From contig NZ_SNYW01000006.1 in the NCBI RefSeq assembly GCF_004363235.1, forward strand, positions 434,001 through 498,000: 64,000 nt of DNA, written 5' to 3'. The notes below the pieces were generated by a model. The model was not told where the DNA came from. It saw only the letters and a list, made by a program, of their open reading frames with translations, and ran no database searches. The DNA is from Dongia mobilis (lineage in GTDB: Bacteria; Pseudomonadota; Alphaproteobacteria; Dongiales; Dongiaceae). This document shows positions 35,232 to 44,873 of the stretch, piece after piece. The first letter of the stretch is position 1, and each line of letters starts with the position of its first letter. The position numbers were made by a program, and so were the translations under genes.

Positions 35232-37486
35232 GTTCTCGTTACCCCGCGCTCGCCCCGGCGCGGCACTGGAATACTTGGCGCAGCGAATACCCGGCGCAGA
35301 TGATGCATCTGCCCCTGGGCCTTACCGTCACCCTCTGCGCCTATTCCGGCGCCGCCAACAGCTTTACCGATTTCCCGGCCAATGCAGGCGGCATCACCTA
35401 CGGCCCACGCGATGTTGGGGCGGCGCAGGTTGCCTTCACCGCTCGACATCACGGCACGACGGTTGAGTTCGAGTGGGACCGGCCAGCCGGCGATGGTTCA
35501 GCAGGATTGGGCCTGCGCGGTTCCTGGCGCAACACCGAGAACGGCGAATGGGGTTTGCGTTTCTGGCTGCAGCCGGTCTTCGAGGTGGCGGACCGCCCCG
35601 ATCTCGTCTGGCGCTATGACGAGGCGAGCGGCGTGCTCTCCAGCGAAATCGACGGCACCCATGTGGCCGTCATCGGCGATGCAAAGCCGCTGATGGCGAC
35701 CTTCCACGAGAGCCGCGCGGCGCTGGCCGACGAGTACCGGGTGAAGGGCTATTTCTACCTCGCCTCGCGCGGAGTCGAGGGCCGCGTTCCTGCGCTGCGC
35801 TACAATTTCGACGAGACGCCGACGATGCGCTTTGCCGTTGGCCTGGGGCAAAGCGCGGCGGCCGCGCTGGATCAGGCGCGGCGGACGCTCGCCGCCCCGG
35901 CGCCGGCCGATCTGCCCGTGCGCCAGGCGGGCCGCGACGGCGGCAGCCTTGATGCCATCCGCGACATCGTGGGCTGGAACTCGGTCCATGATTTCATCAA
36001 CGACTGGCCCTATATGAGCCTAAGCCGCGCCTGGGTGGCGCAGAAATTCGGCGGCTTCGGCCTCTGGCTTGACGACATCTGCTATCACGCCCTCGGCACC
36101 GCCCTGTTCGATGCCGAGATGGCGAAAGAGAGCATCCGCGCCGTGCTGGCGACAGAAACACCGGAAGGCAATCTCGCCTGCCTCATCACTGGCAACGATG
36201 CCTGGATCGACCGCTCGCAACTGCCGGTCTGTTCCCTCGTCATCTGGAAGATCTGGCAGCATACGGGTGATGACAGCCTGGTCGCGCCCAGCTTCCGCCG
36301 CCTCTTGAAGAACCATGATTGGTGGTTCGCGCGCCGCTCGGGTGCCCCGAAGAACTCGCCGGTCGCGGGCCTCATGGGCTGGGGCACCTCGGCAAATGTC
36401 GGCAGCGGCCTCTACAAGGGCACCAAGCTGGGCGCCAAGAACGAATCCACCATGGACAATTCGCCGCTCCATGACGAGACGGTATTCGATGCTGCCACCG
36501 GCTGCCTCGATGCCGTCGACGTGGCCCTGAACTCCGCCTTGGTGGTGGATGCCGAGGTGCTGGCCCTCTTCGCCGACCGCCTGGGCGAGGCCGCGATTTC
36601 GACACGCCTGCGCGCCCGCGCCGCCGATCTGCGCCGGCGCATCCACGCCGATCTCTGGGACGACACGCGCCGGGTCTTCGCCAACCGCCGCTGGTCCGGC
36701 AAATTCGTGCAGCCGCTGGCCCCCACCAGCTTCTATCCGTTGCTGGCCGATGCTGCCGATGCGGCACAGCGCGATGGACTCGTTAGAATTCTCGACGATC
36801 CCAACAAGTTCGGCGGAGAATGGCGGCTGCCCTCGATCACCCGCGACGATCCGGCCTATCACGACAATGTCTATTGGCGCGGCCGCGCCTGGCCGCCGCT
36901 CAATTACCTCACCTATCAGGGGTTGAAGCGTGCCGGGCTCGATCGCGCGGCGGGTACGCTCGCCGCCGACAGCCAGATGCTCTTCGCCCAGGCCTGGGCC
37001 AGGCGGCAATGCCCGGAGAATTTCAATGCCGAGACGGGCCAGGCCGACGACCAGCCGGATACCGATCTCTTCTATGGCTGGGGCCTGCTGCTGCCGCTCA
37101 TCGCCGTCAACGAGATCATCGACGTCACCCCCTGGCATGGCTGGGAACTGACGCATCATCCCGGCGATTGGCGCCTCGGTCCCGTGAATGCCTTCGGACG
37201 GCAGGCCGTGATCGTTGCCGAGGGGGGCGTGCTGACCCTCTCGCTTGATGGCGGCCGTGTCTTTGCGATTGACATTCCGGGTCGCTTCCGCCACCTCGAA
37301 ATCAGTGGCAGTCGCCTTGTCTTGGAGCCGCCGGTTTCCGGCGGCACGATCCGCCTTGGCCGCAAGGTCGCACGCGCTCTCTATGGCGGGGCGGCACTTG
37401 CCGCCGTGGCAGCGGGTGGCGATCATGTCATCACGCTGCCGCCGGTAGCGCAGCCGCAAAAACTGGAAATCGAGTTCGCGTCATGA
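35228..37486 (+). CDS. GH63-like (alpha/alpha)6 glycoside hydrolase
   Basis: 752 residues, no signal peptide, so it probably acts in the cytoplasm on an imported substrate. An N-terminal beta-sandwich (about 1-240) precedes a helical (alpha/alpha)6 barrel. The barrel shows GFGLWLDDICYHALGTALFD, the catalytic-region NESTMDNSPLHDETVFD, VYWRGRAWPPLNYLTYQGL and PENFNAETGQADDQPDTD, which resemble the GH63/YgjK and mannosylglycerate hydrolase group. A short beta domain closes the protein. The substrate is unknown. The ATG at 35228 overlaps the hydrolase stop; its stop overlaps the kinase ATG. The combination with a polyamine-like importer is unusual. Confidence 0.8.
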   Translation: MSSRYPALAPARHWNTWRSEYPAQMMHLPLGLTVTLCAYSGAANSFTDFPANAGGITYGPRDVGAAQVAFTARHHGTTVEFEWDRPAGDGSAGLGLRGSWRNTENGEWGLRFWLQPVFEVADRPDLVWRYDEASGVLSSEIDGTHVAVIGDAKPLMATFHESRAALADEYRVKGYFYLASRGVEGRVPALRYNFDETPTMRFAVGLGQSAAAALDQARRTLAAPAPADLPVRQAGRDGGSLDAIRDIVGWNSVHDFINDWPYMSLSRAWVAQKFGGFGLWLDDICYHALGTALFDAEMAKESIRAVLATETPEGNLACLITGNDAWIDRSQLPVCSLVIWKIWQHTGDDSLVAPSFRRLLKNHDWWFARRSGAPKNSPVAGLMGWGTSANVGSGLYKGTKLGAKNESTMDNSPLHDETVFDAATGCLDAVDVALNSALVVDAEVLALFADRLGEAAISTRLRARAADLRRRIHADLWDDTRRVFANRRWSGKFVQPLAPTSFYPLLADAADAAQRDGLVRILDDPNKFGGEWRLPSITRDDPAYHDNVYWRGRAWPPLNYLTYQGLKRAGLDRAAGTLAADSQMLFAQAWARRQCPENFNAETGQADDQPDTDLFYGWGLLLPLIAVNEIIDVTPWHGWELTHHPGDWRLGPVNAFGRQAVIVAEGGVLTLSLDGGRVFAIDIPGRFRHLEISGSRLVLEPPVSGGTIRLGRKVARALYGGAALAAVAAGGDHVITLPPVAQPQKLEIEFAS

Positions 37487-38409
37487 TCCTCGTTTTCGGC
37501 TCGCTCAATGTCGATGTGATGATCGCCGTCAAGCACCTGCCGCTGCCGGGCGAGACGGTGCTGGGGCCGGGCTACGAGCTCACCGCCGGCGGCAAGGGCG
37601 CCAACCAGGCGCTGGCTGCAGCGCGGGCCGGCGGCAAGGTCGTCATGGTGGGCTCCATTGGCGGCGATCCGCTGGCGGCGACGGCGATTGCCGATCTCCA
37701 GGCGGCGGGTGTCGATCTTTCCCGTCTCGCGCGAGTCGCCGATCCCACCGGTCTCGCCGCCATCTGCGTCGACCAGGCCGGCGAAAACCACGTCGTCGTC
37801 GCTTCCGGCGCTAACCGCCGCACGACGGCAGCCCAGGTCCCCGACGCCTTGCTTGGCCCCGATACGGTGCTCGTCCTGCAAATGGAAGTGCCGCTCGCCG
37901 AGAACTGGGCACTGATCGCCCGCGCCGAGGCCAGGGGTGCCCGCATCATCCTCAACCTCGCCCCGGCGGGTGCCGTCACGCGCGCAGCACTCGGGAATGT
38001 CGACTGGCTGATCGTCAACGAGAACGAGGCGAAGCAGGTGGCCGGCCATCTCGGCCTAGATGTGCCGGCGCGCGCCCATGATGCGGCGAAAATGCTTGCG
38101 CGCGAGTGCGACACCACGGTGATCGTGACATTGGGTGCTGCCGGTGCGGCGGCGTTTCTGCCAGGTGGCAGCGGTTTTTCCGTACCGGCTCTTCCCATTA
38201 AGCCGGTCGACACCGTGGGGGCGGGCGATTCCTTCGTCGGCAGCTTTGCCGCCGCCATCGATCGCGGCCTCGGCCTGCCCGAGGCACTCCGCTACGCCGC
38301 AACCGGCGGGGCACTCGCCTGCCTCAAGACCGGGGCCCAGCCCAGCCTGCCCACCCGCGCCGAAATCGAGGCGCGCCTGCCGGAACTCCCGGCGGCGCAG
38401 GCGATCTAG
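37483..38409 (+). CDS. rbsK: PfkB-family sugar kinase, ribokinase-like
   Basis: 308 residues. N-terminal GSLNVDVMIAVKHLPLPGET and the PfkB signature LTAGGKGANQALAAARAGG are close to ribokinase. The second signature KPVDTVGAGDSFVGSFAAA has the catalytic Asp. It probably phosphorylates the sugar freed by the glycosidase; ribose is the default guess, not proven. ATGA overlap with the preceding gene. The 3' end overlaps the convergent M81 gene by 4 bases. Confidence 0.88.
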   Translation: MILVFGSLNVDVMIAVKHLPLPGETVLGPGYELTAGGKGANQALAAARAGGKVVMVGSIGGDPLAATAIADLQAAGVDLSRLARVADPTGLAAICVDQAGENHVVVASGANRRTTAAQVPDALLGPDTVLVLQMEVPLAENWALIARAEARGARIILNLAPAGAVTRAALGNVDWLIVNENEAKQVAGHLGLDVPARAHDAAKMLARECDTTVIVTLGAAGAAAFLPGGSGFSVPALPIKPVDTVGAGDSFVGSFAAAIDRGLGLPEALRYAATGGALACLKTGAQPSLPTRAEIEARLPELPAAQAI

Positions 38410-39875
38410 CGCCCCAGCAACGCCTTCGGCGCATATTTAAAATCGTAATGCTCCAGCGAGACACCCGCCGGCCCCGGCGCGTCGCATTCGATGATGCAGC
38501 GGGTAAGGTCGGTGAACCCGGCGCGGAAATGGTTCTTCGCCTTGACGCAGAGCAGGCCGATCTGCGCAAGGTCGATACCGTGGAGCGCAAAATAGGCAGG
38601 ATCGTTCGGCGTCTGGCAGCCGCTGGTGACGATGACGCGAATGCCCGCCACCTCGAACATCGCGGTCTGCCCGACATCCACTTCGAGGTGATGATCGTAG
38701 GGCCCGACATTGCGGAAACGCCCGTCGGTGAGAGTGAGTACCTTCGCGCGCGCCTCAATCGGGGCGCCAAATTTGTTGCTGACCCGTCCGCCGAGTTGCA
38801 CCTCGATCTCGGCACCCACACCGGCCGCGCGGGCGCGGGCGACTAGGCCCGGATCCCAGAAAAAACCGAACACAGTCAGCACGTCCGGCTTCATCTCCAG
38901 AAGGGCCCGCAGCAGCCCCGGCGTGTCGCCGATGCCGCCCGAGAGCGGATTGTCGGCGGGGTCGGTGACCGCGGCGGGCTTGCTGCCCGGTGTCGCCAAG
39001 GCCTGCGCTATCGCCTCCCTGGGCGAGGGCGGCTTGATCTCGAAGCGCGCGCGGCGATTTGCCATCTCCGCCGCCAGTTGCTCGGCGGCGCGGCTCGCCA
39101 GCGCGGCATCGCCATCGGTGATGACCAGGGCCGTCGGTCCGGCGAAGGGTGAATCGCCATAGGCGAAGCCGCCGAAGACGGTCGCTTCCAGGACGCCAGG
39201 CTGGGCCCGCCATTCTTCGGCGAGTGCGGCCATCTCCGCCATCGGCCCGTCTGTCGTGCGCATGTTGAAGCTGGTATAGACGGCGCCCACCTTGGCAATC
39301 GCCGCAATCGGCTTGACGCGCCCCTTCACCATGGCGGCAAGACAGGTGAGCGCCTGGGTCGCGACAACGTCCTTGTCGATATGCGGATAGGTCTTGTAGC
39401 CGGTCGCGATATCGATCTGATCGATCATCGCCTGGCCGATATTAGCATGGAGATCGAAGCTGACCGCAAGCGGAGTCCGGCCGATGGTGCCACGCACTGC
39501 CATCAGCAGATCGAGATCCGGCGTCGGGTTGCTCTCGGTGATCATCGCCCCGTGCAGCGACAGATAGACCGCGTCCCACTTGTCGCGGCCGAGCCCCGCC
39601 ACGATATCCGCCTTGATCCGCGCATAGGCGGAATCTGCCACCGGCCCGCCCGGGGGTGCCCCGGCACATCGCAGGAATGTCACCTCCCAATCGGGATGCG
39701 CCTCGGCAAAGCTGACCACGGCGCCCATCTCGGTCGCCGTGCCGCGATAGAGGTCGATGGCGCCCTCGCCCTCGCCCCATTCCCGCGTCTCGAATGTGTC
39801 GAGTCCGGTGACGCTGGGCGAGAATGAGTTGCCCTCGTACCACATGCGTGCAACCGCGAGTTTGCGCCTGGTCAT
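38406..39875 (-). CDS. M81 family metallopeptidase (MlrC-like)
   Basis: 489 residues. The N-terminal MlrC/DUF1485 domain starts KLAVARMWYEGNSFSP and contains LSLHGAMITESNPTPDLDLL with candidate metal ligands, then FDLHANIG. The C-terminal domain has DPADNPLSGGIGDTPGLLRALLE. MlrC of sphingomonads degrades linear microcystin, but most homologues in soil bacteria have other, unknown amide substrates. It is convergent with the importer operon. By position it could act on the same compound, but it is on the opposite strand and separately promoted. Confidence 0.88.
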   Translation of the reverse strand: MTRRKLAVARMWYEGNSFSPSVTGLDTFETREWGEGEGAIDLYRGTATEMGAVVSFAEAHPDWEVTFLRCAGAPPGGPVADSAYARIKADIVAGLGRDKWDAVYLSLHGAMITESNPTPDLDLLMAVRGTIGRTPLAVSFDLHANIGQAMIDQIDIATGYKTYPHIDKDVVATQALTCLAAMVKGRVKPIAAIAKVGAVYTSFNMRTTDGPMAEMAALAEEWRAQPGVLEATVFGGFAYGDSPFAGPTALVITDGDAALASRAAEQLAAEMANRRARFEIKPPSPREAIAQALATPGSKPAAVTDPADNPLSGGIGDTPGLLRALLEMKPDVLTVFGFFWDPGLVARARAAGVGAEIEVQLGGRVSNKFGAPIEARAKVLTLTDGRFRNVGPYDHHLEVDVGQTAMFEVAGIRVIVTSGCQTPNDPAYFALHGIDLAQIGLLCVKAKNHFRAGFTDLTRCIIECDAPGPAGVSLEHYDFKYAPKALLGR

Positions 39876-39995
39876 GATTTCCCCCGATGCGTCCTGCGTC
39901 CGACCCTAGCCGACGGCGTGGCTTGCGTCCATGTTGTACGCCCGTTTAAAGTCGCGCCGAAAAGACGACCAGAACAACAGGCAGGGGGAGATTCC

Positions 39996-42062
39996 ATGTC
40001 CCGCGACCCGCGTTACGACATCCTGTTCGAGCCGGTGAAGATCGGTCCGGTGACGGCCCGCAACCGGTTCTTCCAGGTGCCGCATTGCAACGGCATGGGG
40101 CACCAGCATCCCCAGGCCCATGCGGCCATGCGCGGCATGAAGGCGGAAGGCGGCTGGGCCGTGGTCGCGACCGAGGAGTGCGAGATCCATCCCTCCGGCG
40201 ATGTCAGCCCCTATGTCGAGGCGCGCATCTGGGACGATCACGACATCCCCTATCTCTCCATGATGACGGAGGCGGTGCATCGCCACGGCTCGCTGGCCGC
40301 GGTCGAACTGGTGCATAACGGTCCCTCTGCCTCCAATCTCTACAGCCGCGAGGTGCCGCTGGGGCCTTCCCACCAGCCCACCAATTATTATCCGTTCCAG
40401 GTCCGCGCCATGGACCGCGAGGACATCCGCAACTATCGGCGCTGGCACCGCGAGGCAGCCCTGCGCGCCAAACGCGCCGGTTTCGATATCGTCTATGTCT
40501 ATGCCGGCCATGATCTGTCGCTGCCCATGCATTTCCTGCAGCGGCGCCGCAACCAGCGCATCGACGAATATGGCGGTTCTCTCGAAAACCGTGTCAGGCT
40601 CTTCCGCGAGCTGATCGAGGAGGCCAAGGAGGCGGTGGGGGACACCTGCGGCGTCGTCGTGCGCTTCGCGGTCGACGAAATGATGGGCGAGGACGGCATT
40701 TCATCGGAGGGCGAGGCCAAGGACATCGTCGCCATGCTGGCCGAGCTGCCGGATCTCTGGGACGTCAACCTCTCCAACTGGAAATACGATTCGCAAACCT
40801 CGCGCTTTGCCGAGGAAGGCTATCAGGAGCCCTTCACCGCCTTTGTGAAGAAGCTGACCTCGAAACCGGTGGTGGGTGTGGGCCGCTATACTTCGCCCGA
40901 CCGCATGGTCTCCTTGATCAAGAAGGGTGTGCTCGACATGATCGGCGCGGCGCGGCCCTCGATCGCCGACCCCTATCTCCCGAAAAAAATCGAGGAGGGC
41001 CGCCTCGAGGACATCCGCGAATGCATCGGCTGCAACATCTGCATCACCGGCGACATGACCATCACGCCGATGCGCTGTACCCAGAACCCGACCCAGGGCG
41101 AGGAATGGCGCAAGGGCTGGCACCCGGAGATCATGCCGGCGAAGGCCTCGAACGACCGCATCCTCATCATCGGCGGCGGGCCGGCGGGGCTCGAAGCCGC
41201 GCGGGCGCTCGGCCAGCGTGGGCATGAGGTCGCGTTGGCCGAGGCGTCGACTGAACTCGGCGGCCGCGTCAATCTGGAATCGCGCCTGCCCGGCCTTTCC
41301 GCCTGGGGCCGCGTGCGCGACTACCGCTTGGGACAGATTGCGAAGATGAGCAATGTCGAGACCTATCCGGGCAGCCCCATGGGAGTGACCGACATCCTCG
41401 ACCAGGGCTTCGAGCGCGTGGTGCTGGCGACCGGCGCCACCTGGCGCAAGGATGGGGTCGGGCGCTCGCATGCCTTTCCCATTCCGGGTCTCGATACGGC
41501 GAAGGTCTTCTCGCCGGACGACATCATGGCGGGGCGCCTCCCCGACAAGGGCCCGATCCTGGTCTATGACGACGATCTCTTCTATCTGGCCGGCGTGCTG
41601 GCCGAGCGTCTGGCGAAGGCAGGGCTCGAGGTCATCTATGTGACCACCGCCGATACGGCGTCGAGCTGGACCAGCAACACGCTCGAAGTCTACTTCGTCA
41701 ACAAGCGGCTGCATGCGCTTGGCGTGCGCGTCATCTGCCAGCACGACCTCGTTGCCGTCAGGAATGGTGTCGCCGAAATCGCGCCGGCCTATGGCGAGGC
41801 GGTGCAGCATATTCCCGTCGGCGCCATCGTGCCGGTGACGGCGCGGCTGCCGAACGACGCGCTTTATCAGGAATTGATGGCGGCACCGGAGAAGCTCAAG
41901 GATGCCGGCATCAAATCGGTCACCCGCATCGGCGATTGCCTCGCCCCGGGGCTCATCGCCTATGCCGTCTATGCCGGCCACCGCTACGCCCGCGAGCTGG
42001 ACGCCCCCGACCTCGGCGAAGTCAAATTCCGCCGCGCCCTCCCGCTGGTGACGACGCCTTAG
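39996..42062 (+). CDS. Trimethylamine-dehydrogenase-like flavin oxidoreductase
   Basis: 688 residues from the ATG at 39996 (GGGGGAG upstream). An N-terminal FMN TIM barrel keeps the flavin-linking cysteine of trimethylamine dehydrogenase (C31 in FFQVPHCNG, equal to C30 there). The 4Fe-4S ligands are in ECIGCNICITGDM...RCTQN near 345-365, and the FAD/NAD-type domain starts ILIIGGGPAGLEAARALG. The aromatic-bowl Tyr60 of TMADH is replaced by Glu (E61 in VATEECEIHP), so trimethylamine itself is unlikely; a dimethylamine- or betaine-derived amine is more plausible. Electrons would pass to an ETF not encoded here. Confidence 0.9.
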   Translation: MSRDPRYDILFEPVKIGPVTARNRFFQVPHCNGMGHQHPQAHAAMRGMKAEGGWAVVATEECEIHPSGDVSPYVEARIWDDHDIPYLSMMTEAVHRHGSLAAVELVHNGPSASNLYSREVPLGPSHQPTNYYPFQVRAMDREDIRNYRRWHREAALRAKRAGFDIVYVYAGHDLSLPMHFLQRRRNQRIDEYGGSLENRVRLFRELIEEAKEAVGDTCGVVVRFAVDEMMGEDGISSEGEAKDIVAMLAELPDLWDVNLSNWKYDSQTSRFAEEGYQEPFTAFVKKLTSKPVVGVGRYTSPDRMVSLIKKGVLDMIGAARPSIADPYLPKKIEEGRLEDIRECIGCNICITGDMTITPMRCTQNPTQGEEWRKGWHPEIMPAKASNDRILIIGGGPAGLEAARALGQRGHEVALAEASTELGGRVNLESRLPGLSAWGRVRDYRLGQIAKMSNVETYPGSPMGVTDILDQGFERVVLATGATWRKDGVGRSHAFPIPGLDTAKVFSPDDIMAGRLPDKGPILVYDDDLFYLAGVLAERLAKAGLEVIYVTTADTASSWTSNTLEVYFVNKRLHALGVRVICQHDLVAVRNGVAEIAPAYGEAVQHIPVGAIVPVTARLPNDALYQELMAAPEKLKDAGIKSVTRIGDCLAPGLIAYAVYAGHRYARELDAPDLGEVKFRRALPLVTTP

Positions 42063-42089
42063 CAGGAAACGGTCGCCCAGGCCGTTGCA

Positions 42090-42236
42090 ACCATCCCCAC
42101 CCAACCCTCCCCCTGAAGGGAGAGGGCTTTTCGCCCGAACTCGCACCGATACCTCGCTTTAAACTCACTCTCCTCGCGCCGCCGACGCATGTCGGCATTC
42201 GCCTCCGGGCGGAGGGAGGGGCGGGGTGGGGGCATT
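42090..42236. repeat. Long C/T to G/A palindromic intergenic element
   Basis: CCCACCCAACCCTCCCCCTG at the left is matched at the right by GGCGGAGGGAGGGGCGGGGTGGGGG, and an inner GGGAGAGGGC also pairs. It fills the gap between convergent genes. It resembles the elements after secA, so it is likely one copy of a dispersed intergenic family. Confidence 0.55.
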
Positions 42237-42237
42237 T

Positions 42238-43512
42238 CTACTCTTCCGCCTTCGCCGGCGGCGTGTCCGGATGCTCGCCGCGCGGGTCAAGCTCAGGCGC
42301 TGCATAGGCGCCCTGGGCGGGGGGCACGGGAACGAAGTTGCTCTGTTCTTCCGGCGTCTTCGCCCGGCGCATGGCCACACGGTAGAAGGCGAAGACGCCG
42401 ATGGCGCCATAGCCCAGGCCCACGAACAGGAAGAGGGCGTGATCGCCGATCAACTTCATGACGAAGCCGGCGATGGTGGGGCCGATCGAAGCGCCAAGGC
42501 CCCAGGCGAACAGCAGGCCGCTTGATGCCGCGACGAAATCCTCGCGCGCCACGTAATCGCTGGTCTGGCCGATGCCCAGCGCATAGAGCGGCGACTGCAC
42601 CGAGGAGAGCAGGAAAAAGAGCACCAGCAGCAGGGTGAAGGAGAGGTCCGGCGTCGCATAGACCATCACGCTGAAAAGCGCGGTCAGGCCGACGGTCAGG
42701 ATCATGACCGGGCGCCGGCCGTATTTGTCGGCGGCATAGCCCACGGGGATCTGCGAGGCGAGCACGGCGATTGTGCCAACTGAAATCAGGAAGGATAGTT
42801 CCTTTTCGCCCATGCCTTGCCCCGCAATGAAGGCCGGCAGCAAGCCGTACATCGAACTGGTGAGGAACCCGGCACCGAAGCAGGAGACGACACCCAAAGG
42901 CGAAATCTGGAACAGCTTCTTGAGGCTGAGATGGGTATGCTCGGTCATCACCGGGTTGCCGATCTTGGTGAGGCCGAGCGGGATCATGGCGCTGGCGAGG
43001 CAGAGGGCGCAGAGGGCGAAGAGCAGGATGCCCTCCGGGTCATGGATATTGAGCAGCAGCGGCGAGACGCCGGAGGCGCCCCAGGAAACGGCGGTATAGA
43101 TGGCGAAGATGCGGCTCCGGGTGGTGTCGGTCGATTTGTCGTTGAGCCAGCTTTCGATCACCACGAAGCCGCCCGCCAGGGCAAAGCCGGCAATGGCGCG
43201 CAGGCCGATCCAGACATAGGCGTTCTGGAAGACGAGGTGCAGGATGGTGGCATCCGCCGCCAGCACCACGAAGACGCCGAAGGCGCGGATATGGCCGACG
43301 CGGCGGATGATGCGCTGGCAGGTGAGGGTGCCGGCGAGGAAACCGACGAAATAGGCGGAAGCCGCGATGCCGATGATGGCCGAGGAGGCGCCCCAGCGCG
43401 CCAGCTGGATGCCGATCAGCGGCATCAATATGCCGAGCGCCACCTCGATCAGCGTGATGCCGATGATGACCGGCAAAATCGGCTGCAACACGCGCCACAG
43501 CGCCTGCGTCAT
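42238..43512 (-). CDS. MFS transporter
   Basis: 424 residues with about twelve membrane segments. The N-terminus ILPVIIGITLIEVALGILMP and the loop GTLTCQRIIRRVGHIRAFG (between helices 2 and 3) suit the YcaD-like MFS group. AADKYGRRPVMIL-type sequence follows helix 8. The last 45 residues are a charged/proline-rich tail. It is last in the Rieske-TetR-dehydrogenase-MFS series, 158 bases after the dehydrogenase, so it may or may not be in that transcript. The substrate is unknown. Confidence 0.9.
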   Translation of the reverse strand: MTQALWRVLQPILPVIIGITLIEVALGILMPLIGIQLARWGASSAIIGIAASAYFVGFLAGTLTCQRIIRRVGHIRAFGVFVVLAADATILHLVFQNAYVWIGLRAIAGFALAGGFVVIESWLNDKSTDTTRSRIFAIYTAVSWGASGVSPLLLNIHDPEGILLFALCALCLASAMIPLGLTKIGNPVMTEHTHLSLKKLFQISPLGVVSCFGAGFLTSSMYGLLPAFIAGQGMGEKELSFLISVGTIAVLASQIPVGYAADKYGRRPVMILTVGLTALFSVMVYATPDLSFTLLLVLFFLLSSVQSPLYALGIGQTSDYVAREDFVAASSGLLFAWGLGASIGPTIAGFVMKLIGDHALFLFVGLGYGAIGVFAFYRVAMRRAKTPEEQSNFVPVPPAQGAYAAPELDPRGEHPDTPPAKAEE

Positions 43513-43670
43513 GGCAAACCCCCGGAAAGCCCGGGCGACAGGCCGGGTCAGGGGGCTGAGTCTAGCGGCTTGGTGCGGGTGTTGACTAGCGTGCCCCGGG
43601 CACCACCTGTCTCCGGAACGACGGGCCTCCCGTAGCCCCTGTCGTCAACCCGGCATGGCGGCCAGCCAGC

Positions 43671-44846
43671 CTATTCGACCATCGAGCGGACACCGCGCTT
43701 GTTAATGCCGTTGGCGATAATGAGGCGCTGGATTTCGCTGGCCCCTTCCCAGATGCGGTCCACCCGGAGCTCGCGAAAGAAGCGCTCGGCCACGTTCTCG
43801 CGCATATAGCCGCGCCCGCCGAAAATCTGCACGGCGCGGTCGGCGACGCGGCCGGCCATTTCCGAGGCATAGAGCTTCGCCATCGAGCATTGCGCATGGG
43901 CGGTCTTCAGATCGGCGCCGGCATCGATCGCCCGCGCCACCTCATGGACCATGAGGCGCGCCGCGAACAATTCGGTGGCCGAATCCGCCAGCATGAACTG
44001 AACTGCCTGTTTCTCGATCAGCGGCTCGCCGAAGACGATGCGCGCCTTGGCAAACGCCGTCGCCTCCTCGATCAGCCGCTCGGCGGCGCCGCAGCAGCGC
44101 GCCGCGATCATCAGTCGCTCATAGCGGAACCAGGCATAGGTGAAGTCCATGCCGTCGCCTTCTTCGCCGATGCGGTTGGCGACCGGCACGCGCACATCGT
44201 GGAAGCGATAGATCGGGTGATGGGCGCGGTAGTTGTGGGCATAGGCTGGGGTCCGCACCAGTTCGATGCCGGGTGTCCCCTGGTCGACGAAGAAGAGGGC
44301 ATGGGCACCCGCATTGGGGCCGCCGTCGATCTTCGCCTGGAAGAACATGAAATCGGCGAGGTTGCCGGAGGTCACGTGCCACTTCTCGCCGTTGAGGATG
44401 TAAGTGTCGCCGTCCCGCCGCGCGGTCGAGCGGATCGCATCGACGTCCGAGCCGGCTTCGGCCTCGGTGATGGCGTAACATTCGTGCTTCCGGTCGGCAA
44501 TGATCGGCTTGATCCAGGTCTCGATCTGGTAGTCCGAGCAGGCTTCCAGCATCCAGCGCTGCGGGTTGTTGGAGCACCAGCCGAGACCGTTGGTGACGCG
44601 GCCGATCTGCTCCTGCGCTACTGCCTGTTCCAGCAGCGAGTAGCCCCGCCCACCCAGGCTTTCGGGAATGTCCATGTTGTAGAGCCCGGCATCGCGGGCG
44701 CCGGCCTTCATCTGCTGCCAGACCTCGTCGGGTACCAGCCCGTCATGCATCTCGGCATGCACTTCCCAGGGGATCAGATCCCGGTCGACGAAGGCGCGGA
44801 CACGCGCCTGGATCTCGCGGGCGCGGGGCGGAAGCGGCAGGGTCAT
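43671..44846 (-). CDS. Acyl-CoA dehydrogenase family protein
   Basis: 391 residues. FAD-dependent alpha,beta-dehydrogenation. Signature 1 is CYAITEAEAGSDVDAIRSTA, signature 2 is QIFGGRGYMRENVAERFFRE, and the catalytic Glu region DRIWEGASEIQRLIIAN. The N-terminal half has the usual all-helical domain. Electrons would go to ETF. Its gene follows the TetR gene by 27 bases on the same strand, so the two are probably controlled together. The acyl substrate is unknown. Confidence 0.93.
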   Translation of the reverse strand: MTLPLPPRAREIQARVRAFVDRDLIPWEVHAEMHDGLVPDEVWQQMKAGARDAGLYNMDIPESLGGRGYSLLEQAVAQEQIGRVTNGLGWCSNNPQRWMLEACSDYQIETWIKPIIADRKHECYAITEAEAGSDVDAIRSTARRDGDTYILNGEKWHVTSGNLADFMFFQAKIDGGPNAGAHALFFVDQGTPGIELVRTPAYAHNYRAHHPIYRFHDVRVPVANRIGEEGDGMDFTYAWFRYERLMIAARCCGAAERLIEEATAFAKARIVFGEPLIEKQAVQFMLADSATELFAARLMVHEVARAIDAGADLKTAHAQCSMAKLYASEMAGRVADRAVQIFGGRGYMRENVAERFFRELRVDRIWEGASEIQRLIIANGINKRGVRSMVE

Positions 44847-44873
44847 GGATACTCCAGATTTCGTGGCGGGTTT

